In this document: in pieces, positions 1 to 7,966 of the stretch
Layout: every line of letters begins with the position of its first letter
Position numbering within the stretch: the first letter of the stretch is position 1
Assembly (NCBI GenBank): GCA_016302435.1
Contig: JAEDNQ010000051.1
Span: 1 to 13,649 of the forward strand
DNA: 13,649 nt
Direction: 5' to 3'
Source of the DNA: Bacteroidaceae bacterium
GTDB taxonomy: Bacteria; Bacteroidota; Bacteroidia; Bacteroidales; Bacteroidaceae
The notes under the pieces: generated by a model
Seen by the model: the letters and a program-made list of their open reading frames with translations, nothing else
What the model was told of the DNA's origin: nothing
Database searches by the model: none
Translations under genes and position numbers: made by a program

Positions 1-14
1 TAACAAAAGAAACA

Positions 15-1700
15 ATGATACGCCATCTGCACATAGAAAACTATGCCCTCATAGAACATCTCGACATAGACTTCCACCCAGGATTCTCCGTCATCACAGG
101 CGAGACAGGTGCTGGAAAATCCATCATCATCGGCGCTATAGGCCTGCTCACAGGACAGAGAGCGGACAGCCGCACTATCAAGGCTGGAGCCAAGAGGTGT
201 GTGGTGGAGATAGAGTTGGATGTGGCAGACTACGGCATGCAGCCTTTCTTTGACGACAATGACCTCGACTATGACGACGGATGCTGCATCATCCGCCGAG
301 AAGTGACGGCAGCAGGCAAGTCGCGCGCCTTTATCAACGACACGCCTGTGCCCCTCTCCCTTCTCAAGGAAATAGGGGAGACACTCATAGACGTCCACTC
401 TCAGCACAAAAATCTGCTCCTTGGCAAGGAAGACTTCCAGATTTCCACTCTTGACCTGCTGGCTGGCAACGACAAGCTGCTCGCTGACTACAAAAAGGCA
501 TATTCTGTCCTCAGACAGGCAGAAAAAAACCTTGAAGAGGCATTGGCCATGGCAAAGCAAAGCAAGGAAGAAGAGGATTACATCCGATTTCAGTATGACC
601 AGATAGCCGAGGCTGCACTGCAGGAGAACGAGCAGGAGGATTTAGAAGATGAGATGGAGACGCTCGAACATGCTGAGGACATAAAGACAGCACTCTTCTC
701 AGCTGCACGCATCATGCAGTCGGACGGAGAGACGGGAGACGTGCTCAGCATGCTCCGTCAGGGAATACATGAGCTAAGAGCCATATCCGGTGTCTACCAA
801 CAGGCTGACATGATAGCCGAGCGCATGGATTCATGCTATATAGAACTCAAGGATGTGGCAGCCGATCTTGAGGATAAGGCCGACGGTGTAGAATACAACC
901 CACAGAGACAGGAGCAGGTCAGCGAACGCCTCAACACCATCTACTCGCTTGAGAAAAAGCACGGAGTGGAGACAGTAGGTCAGCTTCTCGAACTGCAACA
1001 CCAACTCGAAAAGAAACTTGCACTCATCGACGGAAGCGATGACCACATAAAAGAACTGAGCCAGGAAGTCGATGACAGCCGGAAGACTGCCACAGCTCTT
1101 GCTCTGAAGCTGTCAGCTTCGCGCAACAAGGCTGCCGTGGCAATGGAGAAAGAGATGAAAGCAAAGCTGTTGCCTCTCGGCATGCCCAACGTACAGTTCT
1201 GCTGCGAGGTTGTGGCTGACGAGAAAACGCTCACCGCCAATGGATGCGACCAAGTGCAGTTCCTCTTCAACGCCAACAAGAGCGGCCTGCTCAAACCTGT
1301 AAGCCAAGTGGCATCAGGAGGTGAGATAGCACGTGTTATGCTCGCCATCAAGGCTCTCATAGCCGGTGCCGTCAAACTGCCCACCATCATATTTGACGAG
1401 ATAGATACGGGTGTCAGCGGTAAGGTGGCAGAGAAAATGGCATTGATGATGAGAGAGATGGGCAACCAGAAACGACAGGTCATATCCATCACTCACCTGC
1501 CGCAGATAGCCGCCCACGGACAGCACCACTATAAGGTCTATAAAGAAGACACTGACGACGCTACGCTCAGCCATATCGTTCCACTCTCATACGAGCAGAG
1601 GGTGGAAGAACTGGCTCACATGCTCAGCGGAGAAGACCTCACACAAGCAGCCATGGACAATGCCAAGGCGCTTATTGACGGAGGGGCATCAGAGACATAA
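15..1700 (+). CDS. recN: DNA repair ATPase RecN
   Basis: SMC-like ATPase of 561 residues, close to the usual RecN length of about 550. RecN acts in recombinational repair of double-strand breaks, binding DNA and holding broken ends. The Walker A motif GETGAGKS is at residues 29-36. The ABC signature SGGE is at 434-437, followed by IARVMLAIKALI. Walker B with the catalytic pair D461-E462 (IIFDEIDTGVSG) follows. Between the two ATPase halves, roughly residues 150-370, lies a charged Glu/Lys/Gln-rich stretch expected to form the antiparallel coiled-coil arm. The ATG at 15 gives the canonical start MIRHLHIENYALIE. The window opens with TAA at 1-3, which could be the stop of an upstream gene only 11 bp away, but this cannot be confirmed. 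The last two bases of the recN stop codon are the first two bases of the repeat array that follows. Identification is secure from the three motifs and their order. Confidence 0.97.
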   Translation: MIRHLHIENYALIEHLDIDFHPGFSVITGETGAGKSIIIGAIGLLTGQRADSRTIKAGAKRCVVEIELDVADYGMQPFFDDNDLDYDDGCCIIRREVTAAGKSRAFINDTPVPLSLLKEIGETLIDVHSQHKNLLLGKEDFQISTLDLLAGNDKLLADYKKAYSVLRQAEKNLEEALAMAKQSKEEEDYIRFQYDQIAEAALQENEQEDLEDEMETLEHAEDIKTALFSAARIMQSDGETGDVLSMLRQGIHELRAISGVYQQADMIAERMDSCYIELKDVAADLEDKADGVEYNPQRQEQVSERLNTIYSLEKKHGVETVGQLLELQHQLEKKLALIDGSDDHIKELSQEVDDSRKTATALALKLSASRNKAAVAMEKEMKAKLLPLGMPNVQFCCEVVADEKTLTANGCDQVQFLFNANKSGLLKPVSQVASGGEIARVMLAIKALIAGAVKLPTIIFDEIDTGVSGKVAEKMALMMREMGNQKRQVISITHLPQIAAHGQHHYKVYKEDTDDATLSHIVPLSYEQRVEELAHMLSGEDLTQAAMDNAKALIDGGASET

Positions 1701-1815
1701 CGTTAAGAACGTCAGGAACGGAAGGAACGTTAAGAACGTCAGGAACGTCAAGAACGACAGGAACGTCAGGAACGACAAGAACGGAAGGAACGTAAGTAGC
1801 GTTAAGAACGCTCCA
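1699..1815. repeat. 9-bp tandem repeat array after recN
   Basis: Thirteen consecutive 9-bp units are in perfect phase, with consensus AACG(T/A/G)(C/T/A)A(A/G)G. The commonest forms are AACGTCAGG, AACGTTAAG, AACGTCAAG, AACGACAGG and AACGGAAGG. The first ten (1699-1788) fit well. Unit 11 (AACGTAAGT) and unit 12 (AGCGTTAAG) are diverged, and the last (AACGCTCCA) keeps only its first four bases. Variation is concentrated at unit positions 5, 6 and 8. Because nine is a multiple of three, one frame stays open and reads as Asn-Val-Lys/Arg repeats. That frame has no plausible start and runs into the next gene, so it is not called as a gene. The array begins inside the recN stop codon and ends about 28 bp before the next start. 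It fills nearly the whole spacer. Confidence 0.93.
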
Positions 1816-1843
1816 TCTCATCCTTTACTGCAAAAAGAACTCT

Positions 1844-4800
1844 ATGAAGAAAAACATCGACACACTACTAATAACCGCTACACTAAAGCCAGCTTATGTT
1901 CTACTACATAATCTGCGCATGCTTCTGACGCTTGCCACCATCCTTATGCCCTTCATGGCATGGGCACAGGATGCACGTCTTTTCACAGTGCAGGACGGAT
2001 TGCACACATCCAACTTCAAGGCCGTAGACATTGACTCCAAAGGAGGTGTCTGGCTTTCAGGCGCACGACTGCTCACACGCTTTGACGGAAAGAGCTTTCA
2101 TGACTTGCCCACTATCAACAGAGACAATGGCAAGGCACTATTCTCCATCTGCAATGGTGTAAAAGAGTATGACGACCACCGCTTCTGGGTGTATACCAGC
2201 AACGGCCTCTTCCTGCTCGATGTGCGCAAAAACAGTTTTGAGCGCATCATGCTAAACGAGCAAGAAGACACACTTCACGGATTTTTCATAAACAATGTCA
2301 ATGACTACCTCACCACCGAGCAAGTGCTCGTGACAACAGACGGGGGCGGCACGTACGTAATAGACAAAGGCAAAAGAAAGGTCAACATAGAGGCCTCACA
2401 GGAGTTTATCAATGCGGCAGGCAACAGTTTTCTCGTATGCGCCAAGAAAGACGACCGCAACACTGTTTGGGCAAGCACGATAAACAAGCAGCTCGTGGCT
2501 GTTGACTTAAACAAGATGAAGCGTAAGCCGTTCGAAGTAGACAAAAAAGCAGAAGCCATGCTCACTGCCAGTGTGGCGCAGACCATCTGCCAGTGTGGCG
2601 AGAAAGTATACTTCGGCCTGTCACAGGGACTGCTGGTATATGACAATGCCACCAACACAGTCAGAGCAGTAGAGGGGCTCAACTGTACGGTCAAGGCTCT
2701 TAGCACCTCCAACGACGGGAAGCTATACGTCGGCACGGACAGCTATGGAATATGGGTGTTAGACCCTAAAGACGACAGCATCAGCATGTACCGCAACGCT
2801 TCAGCCCCCTTTGACCTGCGGTATGCCAAGGTGTCAGACCTCATAGAAGATGCAAGCGGCAACCTCATGGTAGAGGTAATGCAAAAGGGACTGCTCGTCA
2901 TCCCAAACAACAAGGGGGCCTTTGCGCTAAAGGGACTTTCACCTGCTGATGACGGCAAAAACATCTCGTGTGTCACATCTATAGCTTTTGGCAATGACGG
3001 TTCGCAGTGGGCAGGCACAGACGGCTTAGGAGTCTTCTGTCAGAAAGGGGACGCGCTGCACACTGTCAACGAAGGGTTGAGGTCAAGCCTCGTCCAGACA
3101 ATAGTCATGGACAAAAGGGGCACACTGTGGTGTGGCACATACGGAGGCGGCGTGCAGATGCTCGCTGGCGGCAGGTGGACACTCGGAACAGACGAATGGC
3201 TCAAGCCCATAGCCAACGAACTCATCATGCACCTCTGCTATTCCCCCGACGAAGATGCCATCTACGTGTCGACCAACGGAGAAGGTCTGAGAAGACTCGA
3301 CCTTGCGGAGCGAAGGATAGAGAATTACAACTATGAATCAATGCCCAACCACTGGCTCGTCATGAGCTACCTTGACAGCACAGGCACACTATGGACCTGT
3401 TCGTCCAACCGTGTCAGCTTCATCAACTTGAAAACAAAGAAGGAAGGTGTCTTTGAATACAAAGGACAGAACTTCTTCGAAATAGACGACATCAAACAGG
3501 CTGGCGACGAGATAATACTGGCCAGCAGCACGGGGCTCTTCTTCCACAACATAAAGACGGGAGCAACAAGCCTTGTCAACATGACCAACGGACTGCTCTC
3601 CAATGATGTGCGCAGCATAGTGGTAAAGGACGGCTATGTATGGGTGGCTACCATCATGGGAGTGGCCAGCATCAATCTCAAGACACACAAGGTCACCAAC
3701 TACACCAGCTTCTCAGGCCACTTCACAGGCGAGTTTCACCGTGTCACAGCAGCCCTCTCGCCCGACGGCCGAGTGATGTTTGGAGGCGACAATGGCATAC
3801 TCAGCTTTGTGCCCCGAGATGTGCAGATGCGCAAGAAGGACATATCAGACATCTTCTTCACCTCACTGCTCATCGGAGCAGAAAATGTAGACTACCCTGC
3901 AGATAGCGGAGTGCTCGATGCAGCCATCATGTATGCCAAGACAATAAGGCTGAAACCTTCCAACAACTCCTTCACCATCACCTTCCGTTCGCCCGACATC
4001 AGTGACCCCGACCGCATACACTATGACTACATGCTCAAGGGACACGAGACCCTGTGGCACCGCAACACATCCATACCACAGGCCTCATACGTTTCGCTGC
4101 CAGCTGGACACTACACGCTCCTCGTCAAAGCTTACTATGAAGACTTCCCAGAGCATGCCGTGGAGAAGAGCATAGACGTCATTGTCGACGCACCATGGTA
4201 TGCCACCAATATAGCCATAATGGCATATTGCCTCATGGCGGCACTCCTTTGTGTCATCATCTACCGCCTGTGGAAAGAGCACAAACAGCAGAAGCGCATC
4301 ATAAGAGAAGCACAGAGAGCAAGGGAGATTAGGGACGAGAAACTGCGCATGTTCACCAGCATCACCCACGAGCTCAAGTCACCACTCATGATGATAGAGT
4401 CTCCGCTGAAAGAGCTGACCATAAGAGAAACAGACGAAAACAAGCTCGAGCTATACAGCATCATGCAGCGCAACTGCCGCAAACTCATGGAGGTTGTCAA
4501 GCAGATAACAGACATCCAAAAGATAGACCAGGGCAAGTTTGTCATCAATCTCGAAGAGCATGACTACGTTCAGTATGCCAATCAGATATTTGAGCAGTTC
4601 AGAGGAACCGCCACAATAAAGAACATATCGTTTGTCATCGAACATAGCGAGCCCGAACTCCACATGTTCTTTGACGAAAACCATTTTGACAAGATACTAT
4701 CCAACCTGCTCAGCAACGCCTTCAAGTTCACTCCAGAAGGGGGCAAAATCATTGTCCGCAGCGGCATTGTCGGCGGCAATGTAGAACTGAGCGTATATAA

Positions 4801-5827
4801 CTCAGGCTCTCACTTCAACGAGGAGGACATGAAACACCTGTTCGAACGATTCTATCAGGGCTCGGCAGGCAACAACGCTTCAGGCTCAGGCATAGGACTG
4901 AACCTTACCAACGAACTGGTAAAGATGCATAACGGCACCATAACGGCCTCCAATATAGAGCCCGACGGAGTGGAGTTCCGACTTACCTTCCCATTTTGCA
5001 ACCCCGACTTCAACAATCTCAACGGGCGCACCTCTGTCTTGCTCGTCGATGATAACAAGGACATTGTCGAATATGTCAAGTCACAATTAGAGAAAGACTG
5101 CGACGTGCAGGTTGCATTCTCCGGCAATCAAGCATGGCAACTGCTGCAGAAGCACCATCCCGATGTCATCGTCACAGACTATCATATGCCCGACGGCGAC
5201 GGCATGGAACTGTGCCAAAACATCAAGTCGAATCCAGAGACGGACAGCATACCTGTCATCATGCTTACAGGAGAAGGCAGCGAGGTAGTGAAACTCCGCA
5301 GCCTCAACATACAGGTAGACCACTATCTCGAAAAACCTGTAAGCATATCCCTGCTCCGCTCCGCTATAACACAAGTATTGAGAGTAAGGGAGACAATACG
5401 CAACAGGATGATTCGCATAGACATGGGAGCAAACATCGCTACAGCCAACACGTCACTCGGAGAAAAGGTAGATGTCTTCAACCTCATAAATGAAAGCATA
5501 CGCAAGCACATAAGCGACAGTGAGTTCAACTTAGACCAGCTCAGCAAAGAGGTGGGACTATCCAAAACTCAGCTGCACCGCAAGATGAAGGAACACTACG
5601 GCATAACCGCCAACTCATACATAAAGCTCTACCGCCTAAAGCAAGCAGCTTACATGCTTGTGCACAACGATGTGAACATCAGCGAGGTGATGTTTGCCGT
5701 AGGATTCAGCTCACCCAGCTACTTCGCCTCTTCCTTCCGCGAATGCTTCGGCATGTCCCCACGCGAATTTGTTGCCTGCTATAAAGGAGTGGATGACGAG
5801 GAGCTGCTAAAGAAGCTGCTGCGATAA
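1844..5827 (+). CDS. Hybrid two-component sensor / AraC-type regulator (HTCS)
   Basis: One-polypeptide sensor kinase and transcription factor of 1327 residues, the usual size of the Bacteroidota HTCS family. In order: an N-terminal signal/anchor ending near MAWAQ (residue 42); about 640 residues of two-component propeller repeats (repeated WxGTxxGG-like and GLLSNDVRSI-like segments); a Y_Y_Y domain (~690-780); a membrane helix (787-807); a HisKA domain with the phospho-acceptor in HELKSP (H842); an ATPase domain with N-box near N946 and G-box GSGIG at 1014-1018; a receiver with D1069-D1070, phospho-acceptor D1112, T1142 and K1164; and an AraC-type double helix-turn-helix (~1215-1320). All key catalytic residues are present. 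Relatives sense oligosaccharides in the periplasm and switch on nearby polysaccharide utilisation genes, but no such genes lie in this window, so the ligand is unknown. An internal ATG at 1919 would give a shorter, more ordinary signal peptide (MLLTLATILMPFMAWAQ). The true start may be either. Confidence 0.95.
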   Translation: MKKNIDTLLITATLKPAYVLLHNLRMLLTLATILMPFMAWAQDARLFTVQDGLHTSNFKAVDIDSKGGVWLSGARLLTRFDGKSFHDLPTINRDNGKALFSICNGVKEYDDHRFWVYTSNGLFLLDVRKNSFERIMLNEQEDTLHGFFINNVNDYLTTEQVLVTTDGGGTYVIDKGKRKVNIEASQEFINAAGNSFLVCAKKDDRNTVWASTINKQLVAVDLNKMKRKPFEVDKKAEAMLTASVAQTICQCGEKVYFGLSQGLLVYDNATNTVRAVEGLNCTVKALSTSNDGKLYVGTDSYGIWVLDPKDDSISMYRNASAPFDLRYAKVSDLIEDASGNLMVEVMQKGLLVIPNNKGAFALKGLSPADDGKNISCVTSIAFGNDGSQWAGTDGLGVFCQKGDALHTVNEGLRSSLVQTIVMDKRGTLWCGTYGGGVQMLAGGRWTLGTDEWLKPIANELIMHLCYSPDEDAIYVSTNGEGLRRLDLAERRIENYNYESMPNHWLVMSYLDSTGTLWTCSSNRVSFINLKTKKEGVFEYKGQNFFEIDDIKQAGDEIILASSTGLFFHNIKTGATSLVNMTNGLLSNDVRSIVVKDGYVWVATIMGVASINLKTHKVTNYTSFSGHFTGEFHRVTAALSPDGRVMFGGDNGILSFVPRDVQMRKKDISDIFFTSLLIGAENVDYPADSGVLDAAIMYAKTIRLKPSNNSFTITFRSPDISDPDRIHYDYMLKGHETLWHRNTSIPQASYVSLPAGHYTLLVKAYYEDFPEHAVEKSIDVIVDAPWYATNIAIMAYCLMAALLCVIIYRLWKEHKQQKRIIREAQRAREIRDEKLRMFTSITHELKSPLMMIESPLKELTIRETDENKLELYSIMQRNCRKLMEVVKQITDIQKIDQGKFVINLEEHDYVQYANQIFEQFRGTATIKNISFVIEHSEPELHMFFDENHFDKILSNLLSNAFKFTPEGGKIIVRSGIVGGNVELSVYNSGSHFNEEDMKHLFERFYQGSAGNNASGSGIGLNLTNELVKMHNGTITASNIEPDGVEFRLTFPFCNPDFNNLNGRTSVLLVDDNKDIVEYVKSQLEKDCDVQVAFSGNQAWQLLQKHHPDVIVTDYHMPDGDGMELCQNIKSNPETDSIPVIMLTGEGSEVVKLRSLNIQVDHYLEKPVSISLLRSAITQVLRVRETIRNRMIRIDMGANIATANTSLGEKVDVFNLINESIRKHISDSEFNLDQLSKEVGLSKTQLHRKMKEHYGITANSYIKLYRLKQAAYMLVHNDVNISEVMFAVGFSSPSYFASSFRECFGMSPREFVACYKGVDDEELLKKLLR

Positions 5828-5833
5828 ATTCTC

Positions 5834-5857
5834 ATGAGGCGATACACTCATTTTTTC
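5834..5857 (+). terminator. Weak terminator-like hairpin after the HTCS gene
   Basis: A 5-bp perfect stem, ATGAG (5834-5838) with CTCAT (5847-5851), has an 8-nt loop and leads directly into a T run (5851-5856). The shape is that of an intrinsic terminator but the stem is short and AT-containing, so at most partial termination is expected. It fills most of the 40-bp gap before the LuxR-type gene and could reduce, rather than stop, transcription into it. Confidence 0.3.
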
Positions 5858-5867
5858 AAACACATCC

Positions 5868-6521
5868 ATGCTTATGACTCACCCCCATTTCTCTATAGCC
5901 ATAGTTGACTCCAACATGCTTGCAGCCATCGGCATGCAGCAGATACTCGCCGACATAATGCCGATAGCCGAGGTGAGAGTCTTTGCCTCCTTCGAACAGT
6001 TGGAGACATTGCAGGACACGCCATTCGTGCACTATTTCGTCTCCTCACGCATCTTCTTCGAGCATGCCGCATTCTTCCGCGAACCATCGAGGCGTGTCAT
6101 TGTCCTTGTCAACGGCGACTTGCAGATAGCAGGTGTTCCTACGCTCAATGTGTGCCAAGAGGAGACGGCTCTCGTCAGATCAATCCTGGAGTTGCATCAG
6201 CGCGGACATGGTGCGCATGGAGGCATGCCACACCATCATGGTGCCATGAGTCCGCACTATCACTCATCCGACTCAGTGCCGCCCCATGTCGCTGTCGCCC
6301 CGCCTGCCAGCCGGCAAGAACTGTCTGCGCGAGAAGTAGAGGTGGCTATCCTTTTGGCTCAAGGATATATCAACAAGGAAGTTGCCGACCGTTTGAACAT
6401 CAGCACCACAACAGTCATCACACACCGCACACATATAATGGAGAAACTGCGAGCTCGCTCGTTGGCCGACATCATCATCTATGTCGTTATGAACGGGCTT
6501 TTAGACGTTGGAGAGATATAA
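5868..6521 (+). CDS. LuxR/NarL-type regulator with degenerate receiver and His-rich linker
   Basis: Transcription factor of 217 residues. The N-terminal ~105 residues have the length and start (IAIVDSNMLAAIGMQQIL) of a response-regulator receiver. The acidic pair is reduced to one Asp (D14), the phospho-Asp position after the third strand reads HYFVSS with no acidic residue, and the conserved Lys is not evident. It is therefore probably a pseudo-receiver that is not phosphorylated in the usual way. Residues 110-140 form a linker with nine histidines (110, 114, 117, 122-124, 130, 132, 140) plus Gly, Pro and Met. Residues 151-211 are a clear LuxR helix-turn-helix (LSAREVEVAILLAQGYINKE, then STTTVITHRTHIMEKL). 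The gene starts 40 bp after the HTCS gene on the same strand, so read-through is likely. ATG codons at 5868 and 5874 are both possible starts. Its 3' end overlaps the convergent thioesterase gene by 35 bp. Target genes and signal are unknown; metal or haem binding by the linker is only inference. Confidence 0.85.
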   Translation: MLMTHPHFSIAIVDSNMLAAIGMQQILADIMPIAEVRVFASFEQLETLQDTPFVHYFVSSRIFFEHAAFFREPSRRVIVLVNGDLQIAGVPTLNVCQEETALVRSILELHQRGHGAHGGMPHHHGAMSPHYHSSDSVPPHVAVAPPASRQELSAREVEVAILLAQGYINKEVADRLNISTTTVITHRTHIMEKLRARSLADIIIYVVMNGLLDVGEI

Positions 6522-6927
6522 TGCGGTTCGTGACACGTTCTACCGATATGAGTGTGCCGTCCTCGCCTACTATGTCCACCGTCCAGACATGTGTGCTTTT
6601 GCCAGCATATACCAGTTTAGCCTTGCCATACACCTTGCCCTCTGTTGCCGACATGGCCACATGACTGGCATTCACCTCTGTTCCGCATACAGCATAGTCT
6701 GGGTCGAAATTGGTCAGATGAAGTGAACCCACTCCCGCTATCGTCTCAGCGAGTGACAGTGAGGCTCCGCCATGTAGAATGCCAAGATACTGCCTTGTGG
6801 CAGGACATATCGGCATCTCGGCAACAGCGTATTCGTCGTCGGTAGGGATGAAACGCATGCCAAGGGTCTCAATGAGAGTACCTTTCATGCGTGAATGAAG
6901 AAAGTCGCATTGTTCTTGTGTAAGCAT
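6487..6927 (-). CDS. PaaI-family hotdog-fold thioesterase
   Basis: Single hotdog domain of 146 residues, the usual size for PaaI/YbgC-like acyl-CoA thioesterases. The family signature LHGGASLSLAETIAGVGS lies at residues 51-68, with H52-G53-G54 in the substrate-binding turn and E61 as the likely catalytic acid at the start of the hotdog helix. The following GTEVNASHV and GKSTHVWTVDI segments match the later strands of the family. Such enzymes hydrolyse the thioester of aryl- or acyl-CoA; in menaquinone producers one of them acts on DHNA-CoA, but no men gene is visible here, so the substrate is open. The gene lies 80 bp downstream of the metallopeptidase gene on the same strand and may be the last gene of the greA operon. 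Its final 35 bp overlap the end of the convergent LuxR-type gene. No convincing TAnnTTTG element was found in the 80-bp gap. Confidence 0.9.
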   Translation of the reverse strand: MLTQEQCDFLHSRMKGTLIETLGMRFIPTDDEYAVAEMPICPATRQYLGILHGGASLSLAETIAGVGSLHLTNFDPDYAVCGTEVNASHVAMSATEGKVYGKAKLVYAGKSTHVWTVDIVGEDGTLISVERVTNRIISLQRLKARS

Positions 6928-6973
6928 AATATTGCTATGTGAATTGAGGTTTTACCATTATTGTTTGATGTCA

Positions 6974-7002
6974 ACCATAATAAATTGCCATTATTATATG
7001 GT
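6974..7002 (-). other. AT-rich bulged hairpin between metallopeptidase and thioesterase genes
   Basis: ACCATAATAA (6974-6983) can pair with TTATTATATGGT (6991-7002), giving ten A/T-rich pairs with a two-base bulge and a 7-nt loop. No T run follows on either strand, so a normal intrinsic terminator is not supported. It may be a processing site, an operator or chance in an AT-rich spacer. Confidence 0.2.
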
Positions 7003-7007
7003 GGGTT

Positions 7008-7547
7008 CTATAAAGTATCATACTGCTTCAGCTCTCGCCTCAGCTGAAAGGCTTGGCCGTGGGTCACAGTGTTGAGGAGTTGCCAAAAGAGGGGCGAATG
7101 GTCGTGATGGACGGTATGGCACAACTCGTGAAGGATGACGTAATCCTGCAGATGCTGTGGTATCTTCATCAGAAAGAGAGACAGGCTTATGCTGTTGCGT
7201 CCTGAGCACGAGCCCCATCGGCTTTTGGAGGAGCGTATGCTGATGTTAGAGTAACAGAAGCCATGCATGCTGGCAAGTTCTGCCGTCCGGCGCACGAGGT
7301 GGATTTTGGCTTCACGGCGCATGCATTCCACCTCGTCGGGTGTGCTGACCCCCTTCTTTTGGATTTCATGTTGCTTAGCGACAAGCCTGTTGCGATACTT
7401 GTCTATTGTGCTCATGACGACTTTAAGCGAAGCCCCTGCACATGCTGTGACACGAAGACCGTCAACCTGAGGACGCATGATGATACTGCGTGCCCTCGGG
7501 TTGACGGTCACTGTTACTGTACCGAAGTCTGGATCTTGGAATGTCAC
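7008..7547 (-). CDS. YgjP/SprT-type zinc metallopeptidase (DUF45)
   Basis: Predicted zinc metallopeptidase of 179 residues in the YgjP (DUF45, M48-like) family. The N-terminal half carries the family's basic beta-rich start (VTVTVNPRARSIIM) and the SRWGSCS signature at about residues 109-115. The C-terminal half has the zinc motif HELCH (140-144), with H140 and H144 as ligands and E141 as catalytic base. The expected third ligand, H150, is in the family context HSPLFW. Physiological substrates of this family are poorly known. The start is a GTG at 7547-7545 that overlaps the TGA stop of the HIT gene as GTGA. The next in-frame ATG (residue 24) would remove a conserved first strand, so the GTG is preferred. 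The overlap suggests translational coupling with the HIT gene. Confidence 0.9.
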   Translation of the reverse strand: MTFQDPDFGTVTVTVNPRARSIIMRPQVDGLRVTACAGASLKVVMSTIDKYRNRLVAKQHEIQKKGVSTPDEVECMRREAKIHLVRRTAELASMHGFCYSNISIRSSKSRWGSCSGRNSISLSLFLMKIPQHLQDYVILHELCHTVHHDHSPLFWQLLNTVTHGQAFQLRRELKQYDTL

Positions 7548-7939
7548 TTTGCAAACTCCTTGTATATCTTGTCAGCAATAGCAGCCATCTCTTCCGAAGA
7601 CAGCTGGAGCTTAGGGTTGCTGAAGTTCATGTCCTTCTCACTCTGCATGGGTACGAGGTGTATGTGAGCGTGGGGCACTTCGAGTCCCAGCACAGCCTGA
7701 CCTACCTTCACGCATGGGAAAGCGGACTTGATGGCGACGGCAACCTTCTTGGCGAACACCTGGAAGCGAGCCAGTTCATCGTCCTCCATGTCGAAGATAT
7801 AGTCTACCTCGCGGCGAGGAATGACCAAAGTGTGGCCCTTGACGAGCGGATTGATGTCGAGAAAAGCATAAAACTCCTCATTCTCGGCACACTTGTATGA
7901 AGGAATCTCTCCTTCTGCTATTTTTGTGAAGATGCTCAT
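7544..7939 (-). CDS. HIT-family (histidine triad) nucleotide-binding protein
   Basis: Small HIT protein of 131 residues. It begins with the typical Hint-like opening SIFTKIAEGEIP, has the mid-protein FLDINPLVKGHTLVIPRR, and ends the core with the active-site triad HAHIHLVP (H90, H92, H94). The residues EKDMNFSNPK after the triad are the kind of tail seen in bacterial Hint proteins. Family members hydrolyse nucleoside phosphoramidates or AMP-lysine type bonds; the cellular substrate is usually unknown. It starts 27 bp after greA and its stop overlaps the next gene's start, so it is the middle gene of a compact operon. The ATG at 7939 gives the conventional family start. Confidence 0.95.
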   Translation of the reverse strand: MSIFTKIAEGEIPSYKCAENEEFYAFLDINPLVKGHTLVIPRREVDYIFDMEDDELARFQVFAKKVAVAIKSAFPCVKVGQAVLGLEVPHAHIHLVPMQSEKDMNFSNPKLQLSSEEMAAIADKIYKEFAK

Positions 7940-7966
7940 AGCTCTGTGTCTCCTTTCCTGCAGATA

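Noticed and set aside
980..1492. 170-codon minus-strand frame opposite recN
   Set aside because: It is antisense to the conserved C-terminal ATPase half of recN, is Ser/Ala-rich and resembles no family.
1660..1911. 83-codon frame reading as Asn-Val-Lys/Arg repeats
   Set aside because: It stays open only because the repeat unit is 9 bp; it starts within recN and ends within the HTCS gene in other frames.
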